NCBI GenBank assembly: GCA_944323775.1
Contig: CALUTT010000016.1
Location: forward strand, 1-62,331
Source: an uncultured Bacteroidales bacterium
GTDB lineage: Bacteria > Bacteroidota > Bacteroidia > Bacteroidales > UBA932
Length of the DNA stretch: 62,331 nt
Direction: 5' to 3'
Positions 40,230 through 50,100 of the stretch are shown piece by piece. The position numbers were made by a program, and so were the translations under genes. The notes beneath the pieces are model-generated. The model worked only from the letters and a program-made list of their open reading frames with translations. It searched no databases and was not told the DNA's origin. Each line of letters opens with the position of its first letter. Position 1 is the stretch's first letter.

Positions 40230-41432
40230 TTGGACACCGGACTTTTCATAGCCGCCAGATATCTGTTTGCCAGGAAATCGCATAACGTGATAAACGTCAT
40301 TTCCGCAATCAGCGCGTCAGGCATGGCAATAGGTACGGCAGCGCTGATTCTGATATTGTCGGTGTGCAACGGATTCGACGCGATAATCAGGCAGAATCTG
40401 TCCGACATCGATCCCGACATCACCGTAACAAGGGCAGACGGGGCAAGTTTCGTCCCTGACTCCCTGCTCGTCAGCACCATCGAGGAAGCCTGCGGAGGGA
40501 GGACAGTCCAGAAGATACTCGAACAGAATGTCATTGCAAGCTATTCGGGGAAACAGGCTCTCGCAAGCATCAAGGGGGTCGACGCATCGTTTGAATCAGT
40601 GACTCCCCTGTCGGGACATCTGGTCTCCGGGGATTTCAAGCTCCATAGCGGAGGCATGCCTCAGGCATGCGTAGGTGCCGGACTTGCACGCCAGATGGGC
40701 ATCAACCCGAGATTTCTGGAAAAACTTGTACTTCTTTACCCGGGACGGGGAGAGGCCATGCCGCTGCTCGGGGCGATTTCATCTCTGGGCAGCGTGAAAG
40801 TCGGCGTCACCGGAGTGTTCAGCATCAACACAAGCGTAGACAGCAGGCTGATACTCATCCCGATCGAGACGGCACGGGAACTGCTCGGCAAGTCAGAGGG
40901 AGAAGTGACCCAGCTGACCATAAACATGGAAGGCGAGAATCCGGGACCATCAATCAGGAAGCTCGAGTCTCTGCTCGGAAAGGATGGCTTCAGGGTGCTT
41001 GACAGGTACAGGCTTAACCCGTCAGTGTACAGAATGATGAAGTACGAGAAATTTTCCGTCTACATTGTCCTGCTCTTCGTAGTCATAGTCGTGGCTTTCA
41101 ATATATTCGGCTCAATGTCAATGCTGATAATCGAAAAGAGGCCGGATATGGAGACTCTCCGTGCGATGGGGGCTTCGGACAGGCTTTCCGGCAGGATCTT
41201 CATGCTGGAAGGATGGATGATCTCCCTGCTGGGGCTTGCGGTCGGCCTGCTTTCAGGCACCGGCCTTGCACTGATTCAGCAGCACTTCGGGATAATCAAG
41301 ATGCCTGGGGCATACTCTCTGAACGCCTATCCTGCACTGCTGCTTGGTTCCGATGTCCTATGGACAGGGCTCGGTGTAGCGCTGATAGGGCTGATAATCT
41401 CGTATCTTGCCGCAAGAAGCAGCAGAACATGA
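40230..41432 (+). CDS. FtsX-like ABC transporter permease (LolC/E type)
   Basis: A 400-residue inner-membrane protein with the LolC/LolE layout: one N-terminal helix (VINVISAISASGMAIGTAAL), a large periplasmic domain, and three C-terminal helices in the FtsX domain (IVLLFVVIVVAFNIFGSMSM; EGWMISLLGLAVGLL). It probably extracts lipoproteins or moves other substrates with an ATPase encoded elsewhere. The start is a TTG at 40230. It follows rbfA closely, an arrangement common in Bacteroidota. Confidence 0.88.
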   Translation: MDTGLFIAARYLFARKSHNVINVISAISASGMAIGTAALILILSVCNGFDAIIRQNLSDIDPDITVTRADGASFVPDSLLVSTIEEACGGRTVQKILEQNVIASYSGKQALASIKGVDASFESVTPLSGHLVSGDFKLHSGGMPQACVGAGLARQMGINPRFLEKLVLLYPGRGEAMPLLGAISSLGSVKVGVTGVFSINTSVDSRLILIPIETARELLGKSEGEVTQLTINMEGENPGPSIRKLESLLGKDGFRVLDRYRLNPSVYRMMKYEKFSVYIVLLFVVIVVAFNIFGSMSMLIIEKRPDMETLRAMGASDRLSGRIFMLEGWMISLLGLAVGLLSGTGLALIQQHFGIIKMPGAYSLNAYPALLLGSDVLWTGLGVALIGLIISYLAARSSRT

Positions 41433-41444
41433 CTTTATAATTTG

Positions 41445-41452
41445 TATATTTG
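41445..41452 (+). promoter_or_regulatory. -7 box before the phosphomannose isomerase gene
   Basis: TATATTTG, 23 bases before the ATG at 41476. No good -33 element at 19-21 bases. It supports the start at 41476 over the longer frame. Confidence 0.55.
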
Positions 41453-41475
41453 TAAAATTGCAACCGGTTTCTTCA

Positions 41476-42453
41476 ATGGAAGAAAAGAAATTATACCCGA
41501 TGAAATTCTGTACCCTTCAGGACGACTACTCCTGGGGCAGTGAAGAATTCAGACTCGCGGATCTCGGCTACAGGGACTCCCTCGTCAGGGAAGGCTGGCT
41601 TGCCGGGAACAGCATTGGCGAGATCATGGACACCTACATCGACAGAATTGCGGGTGACGATACGTATGAGTACTACGGGCGGCAGTTCCCTACCTGTATC
41701 AGAATTCTGAAAGTGCGCGGGAAGATGCCTCTGGTTGTCCACCCGGATGACGAGACTGCCGAGCAGCGATATGATTTCCTCGGCAAGGACAAGTTATGGT
41801 ATGTGCTCCGAAGCGGCAGGAACGCAAGAATCGGAGCGGGCTTCCGCGAAGGCACCGATGCCGGGACTTTCTTCAGCGCATGCGTGGACGGCAGCGTGGA
41901 AAACCTGCTGAACATTATCGCCCCATACGCCGGGCAAAGCATACACATCGCTCCGGGCACCGTCCATTACGCGGAAGGGGACATTGACATACTCGAGATC
42001 GCACAGTCTTCCCCGCTGGACTTCTGCCTGTCTGCATGGGGGACCGAGACAGGCGAGCAGTTTGACCCGTCGCTCACGCTTGCCGAGGCTCTTGACTTTA
42101 TTGACTACGGACGCTTCAGGCAGGAGATTCCCGACGGGAACACACTTGTGAAGACCGATGCCTTCACTGTTACGAGAATGGAGCTGAACTCACCCGTCAA
42201 GTGCAACAATGCCGAATACAACTCGTTCATTCTGTATTCATGCACACACGGAGCGGCATCCGTCCAGATGGAAGTACTCGGGCAGACAGCCATCTTCCCT
42301 CTTGTCCGGGAAGAAACACTGCTGATTCCGGCCGAGTGTGAAGACTTCACGATCGTGCCGACGGAGAGGGACACGGTTCTGCTGGAGACAACCTCTGACA
42401 GGAAACAGAAGGACTCATACACTGGAGATACGACAACTGCAGACATGGACTGA
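41476..42453 (+). CDS. manA: class I mannose-6-phosphate isomerase
   Basis: A 325-residue cupin enzyme interconverting mannose 6-phosphate and fructose 6-phosphate. Zinc-binding segments are recognisable: LVVHPDDETAEQ and IAPGTVHYAEGDIDILEI. It is of the short Bacteroidota/Firmicutes type lacking the long C-terminal part of E. coli ManA. The ATG at 41476 gives MEEKKLYPMKFC and follows a -7 box. Neighbours (DJ-1, S4, GlmS) suggest sugar-phosphate housekeeping. Confidence 0.88.
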   Translation: MEEKKLYPMKFCTLQDDYSWGSEEFRLADLGYRDSLVREGWLAGNSIGEIMDTYIDRIAGDDTYEYYGRQFPTCIRILKVRGKMPLVVHPDDETAEQRYDFLGKDKLWYVLRSGRNARIGAGFREGTDAGTFFSACVDGSVENLLNIIAPYAGQSIHIAPGTVHYAEGDIDILEIAQSSPLDFCLSAWGTETGEQFDPSLTLAEALDFIDYGRFRQEIPDGNTLVKTDAFTVTRMELNSPVKCNNAEYNSFILYSCTHGAASVQMEVLGQTAIFPLVREETLLIPAECEDFTIVPTERDTVLLETTSDRKQKDSYTGDTTTADMD

Positions 42454-42470
42454 AAATAAATACAGACGCA

Positions 42471-43046
42471 ATGAAAGGAACAAGAATATTTCTGGCCGAC
42501 GGCTTCGAAGACATTGAAGCCCTCGCCGTATGTGACGCACTCCGCAGAGGAGGAGTCGAAGTTGAACTGGTCAGCATAGAGCCTGGCAGGAAAGAAGTAG
42601 TCTCTTCGCACGGAGTGCATGTGGCCGCAGACAGCCTCCTTGCCGAAGTAGACGACACTCACACTGGCACCGATGAGAAGGATTTCATGATCTTTCCGGG
42701 AGGCATGCCCGGCTCGAAAAGACTGGCAGCATGCAGCCCTCTGATTGCCCTTATGAACGCGCATTATGCCGCCGGAGGGTCAGTAGCTGCAATCTGCGCT
42801 GCTCCAGGCCTGGTACTCAGCCAGCTTGACACCGACTGGAAAGGAAAGGAGTTCACCTGCTTCGAAGGTTTCCAGGAAGCGCTCACCGCCAAAGGGGCCA
42901 GATACATTGTCGAACCGGCAGTCAAATGCGGCAGGATCATTACCGGCCGTTCCGCAGGCCATGCCCTCGCCTTCGGCCTGACCATCCTCAAGGAACTGGC
43001 TCCCGAACAGTCTGAGAAGGTACATTACGGAATGTACCTGTACTGA
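42471..43046 (+). CDS. DJ-1/PfpI family protein (YajL-like)
   Basis: A 191-residue protein with the DJ-1 fold. FLADGFEDIEALAVCDALRR contains the conserved glutamate, and AAICAAPGLVL holds the nucleophilic-elbow cysteine. GRSAGHALAFGL closes the fold. Members act as chaperone, deglycase or oxidative stress proteins; the exact activity is disputed for the family and unknown here. Seventeen bases after manA. Confidence 0.93.
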   Translation: MKGTRIFLADGFEDIEALAVCDALRRGGVEVELVSIEPGRKEVVSSHGVHVAADSLLAEVDDTHTGTDEKDFMIFPGGMPGSKRLAACSPLIALMNAHYAAGGSVAAICAAPGLVLSQLDTDWKGKEFTCFEGFQEALTAKGARYIVEPAVKCGRIITGRSAGHALAFGLTILKELAPEQSEKVHYGMYLY

Positions 43047-43053
43047 ATCGCGT

Positions 43054-43437
43054 ATGGACAGCATTCGCGCTGACAAATACCTCTGGGCAATAAGGATCTT
43101 CAAGACGCGGAGCGAAGCGTCAGATGCCTGCAACGGAGGCAAGGTCAAGATAGGAGGAGCCAGCGTAAAGGCTTCCAAGACTGTCAAGGTCGGAGACATC
43201 CTGGAAATACGCAAGGGGCCTCTGACACTTACATACCGGGTTCTGAAACTCAGCGGCAGCAGAATGGGGGCGGCCCTCGTGCCGGATTTCGCCGAGAACC
43301 TCACTCCTGAGTCCGAACTGCAGAAAATGCACGCACCCAGAGAGACGGTTTACATACAGCGGGACAAGGGCAGCGGACGTCCTACCAAGAAAGACCGCAG
43401 ACAGATCGATGAACTGATGGATTCACTGGACTTTTAA
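43054..43437 (+). CDS. S4-domain RNA-binding protein (Hsp15-like)
   Basis: A 127-residue basic protein. The S4 domain opens with IRADKYLWAIRIFKTRSEAS and continues with GGKVKIGGASVKASKTVKVGD; the C-terminal tail is charged (GSGRPTKKDRRQIDELM). Hsp15 proteins bind 50S subunits with stalled peptidyl-tRNA. It lies 7 bases after the DJ-1 gene and 21 before glmS. Confidence 0.93.
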   Translation: MDSIRADKYLWAIRIFKTRSEASDACNGGKVKIGGASVKASKTVKVGDILEIRKGPLTLTYRVLKLSGSRMGAALVPDFAENLTPESELQKMHAPRETVYIQRDKGSGRPTKKDRRQIDELMDSLDF

Positions 43438-43458
43438 AGACTTGAAAGAATTACTACC

Positions 43459-45303
43459 ATGTGTGGAATTGTAGGATATACAGGAGGCAGGCAGGCCTAC
43501 CCAATACTTATCAAAGGACTCAAGAGACTTGAATACAGAGGCTACGACAGTGCCGGAGTCGCTCTTATCAACGACAGCTCGGAACTGCTCGTCTACAAGA
43601 CCAAGGGGAAAGTCAAAGATCTGGAGAATGTAGTTGAAGGCAAGGATACAGGCGGATGCACCGGCATAGCCCATACGAGGTGGGCGACACATGGGGAACC
43701 GAGCGACATAAACGCCCACCCCCATGTATCCGAGAACTGCAATCTTGCCGTCATACACAACGGCATTATCGAGAACTATCTCTCGCTCAAGAAAGAGCTC
43801 ATGAACCTCGGATACCACTTCAAGAGCGAGACAGACACCGAGGTGCTCATACAGCTCATCCAGTATATGATGGACTCACACGGGATATCCCTTGAGGAAG
43901 CCGTTCCGCTCGCCCTCAGGAATGTCATAGGAGCATACGCCATGGTAGTCATCGACAGGACCAGGCCGGGAAGCATGATAGCGGCCCGCAAAGGCAGCCC
44001 TCTGCTGATCGGCGTAGGCGAGGACGAGTATTTCGTGGCCTCGGACGCCTCTCCTATCATCGAGTACACTGACAAGGTTGTCTACCTTGATGAAGAACAG
44101 ATTGCATTCATCACCTGCGGAGAGCCCCTCCGGATAATCGACCTCAAGGAAGTCAAGCAGACTCCGGTCGTCTGCAAGCTCGAGCTGAGTCTGAGCGAAA
44201 TAGAGAAAGGGAACTACCCTCATTTCATGATGAAGGAGATCTTCGAACAGCCCAGGACGCTCAAGGCTTCCATGCAGGGAAGGCTGAATACGGAACTCGG
44301 GACAGTAAAGCTGTCAGGCATTATAGACAACCGGGACAGGCTTCTGAACGCCAAGCGCTTCATAATCTGCGCATGCGGAACATCCTGGCACGCGGGGCTC
44401 ATCGGCAAATACATTATCGAAGAGTTCACGCGCATACCTGTCGAGGTGGAGTATTCATCCGAATTCCGTTACAGGAAGCCCGTCATCACGCCTGACGACG
44501 TCGTCATTGCGATTTCCCAGTCCGGAGAGACCGCCGACACCCTTGCCGCCCTCCAGCTTGCAGGAGAGGCCGGGGCGTTCCTCTTCGGGATTTGCAACGT
44601 TGTAGGGTCCTCAATAGCAAGAGCTACGAACACAGGCTGCTATACCCACATCGGACCCGAGATAGGAGTAGCCTCGACCAAAGCCTTCACCGCACAGGTG
44701 ACCACACTTACGCTCATGGCGCTCAGCCTTGCCGAGGAACTCGGCACGATGACCGAAGAAAGACGTCACGCAATAGTGAACGAACTCCAGCTGATTCCAG
44801 ACAAGATATCGAAGATACTCGAACACGATCCTGAAATAGCAGAACTCGCAAAGACCTTCACGTACGCGCGGAACTTCCTGTATCTTGGAAGGGGCTACAA
44901 CTACCCTATCGCGCTCGAAGGAGCCCTGAAGCTCAAGGAAATCTCGTATATACACGCCGAGGGATATCCCGCAGCGGAGATGAAGCACGGGCCGATAGCG
45001 CTCATCGACGAAGAGATGCCTGTGGTAGTCATCGCCCCGAAGAGCGGGAACTATGACAAGATCGTAAGCAATGTCCAGGAAGTCAAGGCAAGAAAAGGAA
45101 AGATAATCAGCATAGTCACCGAAGGAGACGAAGACGTACGCAGATTATCCGACCATTATTTCGAGATTCCTGACACCGAAGACTGCCTGAGCCCTCTGCT
45201 CAGCGTCATTCCGCTGCAGCTGCTCGCATATCACATAGCAATCGCCAAGGGAAGGGACGTGGACCAGCCACGAAACCTTGCGAAGTCGGTCACGGTAGAA
45301 TAG
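43459..45303 (+). CDS. glmS: glutamine-fructose-6-phosphate aminotransferase (isomerizing)
   Basis: A 614-residue enzyme making glucosamine 6-phosphate for cell-wall synthesis. The N-terminal amidotransferase begins MCGIVGYTGGR with the catalytic Cys2, and TRWATHGEPSDINAHPH follows. Two SIS domains contain CGTSWHAGLIGKYIIEE, ISQSGETADTLAAL, and HGPIALIDEEMPVVV; the C-terminus is DQPRNLAKSVTVE. Complete. No glmS ribozyme-like leader is possible in the 21-base gap to the upstream gene. Confidence 0.98.
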   Translation: MCGIVGYTGGRQAYPILIKGLKRLEYRGYDSAGVALINDSSELLVYKTKGKVKDLENVVEGKDTGGCTGIAHTRWATHGEPSDINAHPHVSENCNLAVIHNGIIENYLSLKKELMNLGYHFKSETDTEVLIQLIQYMMDSHGISLEEAVPLALRNVIGAYAMVVIDRTRPGSMIAARKGSPLLIGVGEDEYFVASDASPIIEYTDKVVYLDEEQIAFITCGEPLRIIDLKEVKQTPVVCKLELSLSEIEKGNYPHFMMKEIFEQPRTLKASMQGRLNTELGTVKLSGIIDNRDRLLNAKRFIICACGTSWHAGLIGKYIIEEFTRIPVEVEYSSEFRYRKPVITPDDVVIAISQSGETADTLAALQLAGEAGAFLFGICNVVGSSIARATNTGCYTHIGPEIGVASTKAFTAQVTTLTLMALSLAEELGTMTEERRHAIVNELQLIPDKISKILEHDPEIAELAKTFTYARNFLYLGRGYNYPIALEGALKLKEISYIHAEGYPAAEMKHGPIALIDEEMPVVVIAPKSGNYDKIVSNVQEVKARKGKIISIVTEGDEDVRRLSDHYFEIPDTEDCLSPLLSVIPLQLLAYHIAIAKGRDVDQPRNLAKSVTVE

Positions 45304-45313
45304 ACACTCCTTC

Positions 45314-45988
45314 CTACCTGCGGCTGTTGGCGATGGAGATATAATAGAACAGCGTGGCAAGTGAACCTATGGCAGCAATGACATAGGTATAGGCTGCCCA
45401 CTTGAGAGCATCGACTGCGTAAGGCTTTGTAGTGGCATCGACCACTCCAGAGCCTTCGAGCCATGTTACTGCCCTCTGGCTTGCATTGATTTCAACCGGA
45501 AGAGTGATAAGACTGAAGAGCGTAGTCATGGCGAACAGCGCGATTCCGACCCACAGAAGCGTAGGAAACACATTGATCATCAGAACGCCAAGCAAAAGGA
45601 CCCACTGGACCGTATTGTTGGCGAAGGTCACGACCGGAACCAGAGCTGAACGCATTTTCAATGGAGCATATCCTGTAGCATGCTGTATCGCGTGTCCCGT
45701 TTCGTGGGCAGCAACCGCGCATGCCGCAATCGAAGCGCTGCCATATACGGCCTCGCTAAGGTTGACAGTCTTGTCAGCCGGATTGTAGTGATCGGTAAGT
45801 TTCCCTGGAACGGACTGTACCGTAACATCGTTGATACCGTTCTGCTTGAGCATGAGCCTTGCCACGTCGGCGCCGGTAAGCGAATGAGGGGAAGGTACGC
45901 GGGAATATTTCTCGAACTTGCTGTTGAGCGAAAGCTGGATGACATATGAAAGCACCATCACAGCTATAAGTATTATCCAGATGTTCAT
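45314..45988 (-). CDS. YugP-type zinc metallopeptidase, membrane
   Basis: A 224-residue membrane protein: N-terminal helix (MNIWIILIAVMVLSYVIQL), then AVAAHETGHAIQHATGYAPL with the zinc-binding HExxH-type motif (HETGH), and three further hydrophobic helices. Matches the DUF2268/YugP putative neutral zinc metallopeptidases. Substrate unknown. The start at 45988 is the first with the helix in place; the longer frame overlaps the deaminase gene. Convergent with glmS. Confidence 0.9.
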   Translation of the reverse strand: MNIWIILIAVMVLSYVIQLSLNSKFEKYSRVPSPHSLTGADVARLMLKQNGINDVTVQSVPGKLTDHYNPADKTVNLSEAVYGSASIAACAVAAHETGHAIQHATGYAPLKMRSALVPVVTFANNTVQWVLLLGVLMINVFPTLLWVGIALFAMTTLFSLITLPVEINASQRAVTWLEGSGVVDATTKPYAVDALKWAAYTYVIAAIGSLATLFYYISIANSRR

Positions 45989-46016
45989 ATCTTCATTCAA
46001 TTTTATTTGGGACAGA

Positions 46017-46499
46017 TCAGTATTCTGTACGTGACTCGCATTCCTTCCAGGCGATGAACGGCTCAAGGCCCTTTGGATCATCGAAACGTTCAAAAGGGAT
46101 GTTCCTGAGTGCCATCGGTTTGGCAATTTCCCGATAGATGAACGAGTCATCAAAGTTCACGGACGCAGCATCATCCTGGGTCGCGGCATACACCACACGG
46201 TCAAGGTGCGCCCAGTAGATTGCGCCAAGACACATCGGGCAAGGCTCGCAGGATGTGTACAGCGTACATCCGGAGAGATCAAAACTGTGAAGCTGTGAAC
46301 AGGCCGACCTTATGGCCTGTACCTCGGCGTGTGCCGTCGGGTCGTTATTGTCAGTCACCCTGTTCACGCCTGTTGCGAGAACCTTACCGTCCTTGCAGAT
46401 CACTGCACCGAACGGACCGCCACCGTTCCTGACATTGTCAGTCGCAAGGTCGATGGCCTGCTTGATAAATATCCTGTCGTTTTCTGAAATGGCTTTCAT
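46017..46499 (-). CDS. nucleoside/guanine deaminase family protein
   Basis: A 160-residue zinc deaminase of the CDA fold: TAHAEVQAIRSA (first zinc ligand and catalytic glutamate) and SCEPCPMCLGAIYWAH (two cysteines). The C-terminal FIAWKECESRTEY-type tail and the DDSFIYREIAKP segment are more like B. subtilis GuaD (guanine deaminase) than TadA. A consensus promoter stands upstream. The start at 46499 lies after that promoter. Confidence 0.9.
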   Translation of the reverse strand: MKAISENDRIFIKQAIDLATDNVRNGGGPFGAVICKDGKVLATGVNRVTDNNDPTAHAEVQAIRSACSQLHSFDLSGCTLYTSCEPCPMCLGAIYWAHLDRVVYAATQDDAASVNFDDSFIYREIAKPMALRNIPFERFDDPKGLEPFIAWKECESRTEY

Positions 46500-46522
46500 A
46501 TCGATAAAATTTTGAGCGTAGA

Positions 46523-46553
46523 CAAATGTAACAAGAATCCTGCCGACAAGCAA
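46523..46553 (-). promoter_or_regulatory. promoter of the deaminase gene
   Basis: Minus strand TTG (46551-46553), 20 bases, TACATTTG (46523-46530), 23 bases before the ATG. Confidence 0.7.
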
Positions 46554-46574
46554 CATCACCTGACAGTTTGTCAG

Positions 46575-47120
46575 TTACAGGAACAGCATGTCCAGAGGCC
46601 TGTCCCAGGGATCCACCGGGATATCGTCCAGCAGCCTGAAAGGAAAAGCCACACCGGCAACCCGGCATTCCAGGCTCGCAAGCAGCCTGTCATAATATGC
46701 CTTTCCCCTGCCGAGGCGCCATACCTTGCCTGACTGGCCGTCAACCGAAAATGCGACGCCCGGAACAAATGCGAAATCCACGTCGCCCGGCATGTAGAGC
46801 TCAGAATCCGCTCCTGGCTCCAGAATGCCGGCATATCCCGGGACAAGGCAGTCAGGCCTGTATTCCCGGAGCTCCAGCCCGTCTGGGGTGACAAGCGGGA
46901 GCAGCAGCTTCTTCCTTCCGTACCATGCAGACAGGAATCCGCCGGTAAGCACCTCTCCGGGTATTGACATGTAAGCAAGGACAGTCTCGGCATTCCTGAA
47001 TTCCGGTGACTGTTCAAGTTTTCCGAGTATCCGTTCCGATTCCGCTCCGGCCTTGCCGGAAGCAAGGAAATCTTTTTCAGCCGCTTTCATGCTGCGGCGT
47101 ATTTCAACTTTCGAGATCAT
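46575..47120 (-). CDS. 5-formyltetrahydrofolate cyclo-ligase
   Basis: A 181-residue enzyme converting 5-formyl-THF to 5,10-methenyl-THF with ATP. The family signature GVAFSVDGQSGKVWRLGRGK followed by AYYDRLL is near the C-terminus, and EIRRSMKAAEKDFLAS is the usual N-terminus. The start at 47120 overlaps the end of the AsmA-like gene by 17 bases. Last gene of the prfB-fum-asmA operon. Confidence 0.92.
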   Translation of the reverse strand: MISKVEIRRSMKAAEKDFLASGKAGAESERILGKLEQSPEFRNAETVLAYMSIPGEVLTGGFLSAWYGRKKLLLPLVTPDGLELREYRPDCLVPGYAGILEPGADSELYMPGDVDFAFVPGVAFSVDGQSGKVWRLGRGKAYYDRLLASLECRVAGVAFPFRLLDDIPVDPWDRPLDMLFL

Positions 47121-50100
47121 ATGTCCTTTCAGCGCGACGCTCCTCTCTCCTGGCTTCGCGGGCTTCTTTCCTCTCCTGCCTCCGGCGCTGCCTCTCAAGC
47201 TTGCGGAGCGTCCTGGCGTCAAACATCATGGACTCGTTCATCCTGACAAGGTCAGTCATGTCCGAGAGTCTTTCCTCCAGAAGGGCGTCGACAGCTTCCG
47301 ATGTCTCCTTCATCTGGTCTTCAAGCTCGCGTTCATAAATGATGTCCGACAGCATCTCGGCATAGCCCTCACGTGCGACCTCATCCTGATGGCTGTCCTC
47401 TTCTGAAACCTCGTCCATATGGACCTTTCTGTCATATATCCCGTTCAGGCTCCTGCGGTTGAACCCCACCACATCCTCAACGTTCCTCAGATAGATATTC
47501 CGTATGGAGTTCGCCAGATTCAGCTGGACAGTATCAAGCTGGGCCGTAAACGCCGGAATTCCGCCTCCACTCAGCCTCGCCCGCCCGACAGAGACCTTCC
47601 AGTTGTCGACAGTCCCGTACAGATCGATTCCGAAGCGCAGCGGCAGAGGTGACTTCAGCACTGAGACGTGATATCGCATGCTCTTGTCAAAGCCCTGGCT
47701 CCCTTGCATGGCAAGCTTGAATCTGTCAATGCCAAGCTCGAATGGGAAGACCTCCAGCCTGCTGTCATGGATGATGGCATCGGCACTTAGGTTGTCAATC
47801 CGCATGACTCCGTTCCTGTCGAACAGCAGCCTTCCGGCCAGCTTGCCGAACTGTCCCTCGTCATATAGCTTCATGTTGCGGCCGTTTACTCTGAGGACCC
47901 CGTCAAGTGTCGGCATAATAACCGTCATCGTCGAATCCAGGCGTGCAGTCGCAGACAGTTCGCAGCTTATGTTGCCCTCAAAGGTCCGCAGAGCAGGCAT
48001 CAGGGAGTCAACCAGCGGGACCAGCTGCATCACTCTGTCTACCTGCATTTCCTCAAGATCAAGGTTCACACCTGCAGAAATGTCTTCCTTGCTTCTCGTG
48101 GAATAGAATGCATCGGCATATATGTGTCCGAATTCAGTATCGATGTCGGTACTCGTAAGCTGCATTGTCCTGTCCTTGATCCTTATGCCCGAGACAAAGG
48201 GGCCGATCTCCGGTTCGAGGAAGTCTACCCTGCCTACACGCGCGCTCAGAAGCACGTCGACATTGCCGGGCACAATGAACAAGGGAAGGTCCTCAATATC
48301 GATCGACGCATCGGAGAGCGTATCCGTGACAAAGCTTTCGTCAAGTTCTGAAGACGGAGCGAGGCTCGCATGGTCTTCCTGTCCGACAAGGCTTGCGGCC
48401 ACAAGTTCGTTTACGTTGACACGCTCCGAATTCAGCCTGAGGTCAGCCCCTATCCTGCTTTTGCGGATAAGGGAATTCTTGATTCCGGTAACTTCGCCGC
48501 TCAGATTGAAATCACTGGTGCCGCACCTGATTCCGACAGTGTCAATGACTATCCCCCTGTCGTCAAAATCAGCGTGCAGGGCTGTAAGCCTGGTACGAAG
48601 AGGCAGCGAGCGGGAAGCCATGAGGCCCCCGTCAGCCTTCAGATGCCCTGACACAGACCAGTTGCGCAGATACCTGACTACCGAAGAGTCAAGCGAGATG
48701 TCTATGTCCGCAGCGGCAAAGTCAAGGTCATGGCGGGCAACGCCGCTTACGACATCAAGAGCCCTGCGTCCGCGCCGTCCCGGAGAACGTCTGGTGCGTG
48801 TGGCCCGCCTTTGCGCTGAAGCCTGGACACTTGCCCCCCGCACTCCGTACCGGGCATTCCCGACTTTCAGGAATATCATATCGCTCTGCGTAGACACTGA
48901 CATCCTTGGAACATAACGTCCCCTGCTGCTGACTTTCTCAATCCCGGCATGATTGTTTATGTTACGTATCCTCGCGACTGTCTCGTCACCGGAATTGTAG
49001 TAAATACTGTCAGCCATAAACTGTACATCCAGCCCGGAAGGAAGCGATGAGAGAACCAGTTTCCCGTTGAACATGGATGCGGTGACAGAATCAGACAGCG
49101 CCACCGACAGGTCTTCCGCATAAAGGGTTCCGCCTATCAGGGCATTGTGGAACTTGAAGTCAGTCAGGTTAGACTGCCTTGTCGCAGCCTTCAGGTTCAG
49201 TTCCAGAGCTCCTCTGGCGTCCGTAAGAGGGATGCTGTCAGGGACAAAGCGCCTGAGACTGGCGACATCCGCCATGGCATCGGCGGAAATCCTGTAGAGC
49301 GGATCAGCCCCGAGCAAATCGCTCGCGGAACCGGTCACGCTGACCGAAAGTCCGTCAATTCCGGCAATGAACTCCCTTACTGACACGTCCAGAAGCCTGT
49401 CGGGCGAAAGGACTGCGTCCACATCGGCCGCAAGATCAAACCCGGAACCGTTCGGAACGTACACTGTCCTGGAGTCAGGAATACGTACGCAGACCTTGAA
49501 TTCCGGTATCTCTCCGTCTCCAAGATGTCCCGATGCACTGACGTCTGCCGTAAGGACGGCATTCGTGGAAAATGAGGAAAACAGAGGATAAAGTGCGGAC
49601 ACATACCGCCTGCGCAAGGTGTCAAGGGGACAATCCTCAAGAGACACTGCCGCATCAATGTCAAGTCCGCCGGTCCCCGTACGCAGTTCGCCCTCAACAT
49701 CCAAAGGGATACAGTCGATACCAAGTCTGAAATCCGAGACTGAGACTCTGGCCCCATCATTATCGGGAATGAAGCCCAAAGTACCGCTCAGGCTTACCGG
49801 CACCCTCATCTCAGGCAAACGGGCGGAGGCCAGCCTTGCGGAACTTTCGGCCCTGATGCCGAAGGTCCATTCAGCGGTACGCTCGAGTTCAAGCGAGGAT
49901 ATCTCATAAGACAGAGTGTCTCCTCCGGAAGCCACCGTCGCGGAAAGCGAATCCACAGACATGGCAAGCCTCCCGATTTGCAACTGCCCCTCTGCAGACC
50001 GGATACCGATTCCGGCCAGCATCCTGTCAAGGTCCACTCTTGCCCGAATCCCGGACACCTCGTCCTCATATACGGCAGAACAGTCAGGACCTATCCTGAG

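Noticed and set aside
43438-43458. glmS ribozyme before glmS
   Set aside because: Only 21 bases separate the S4 gene and glmS, far too short for the ribozyme.
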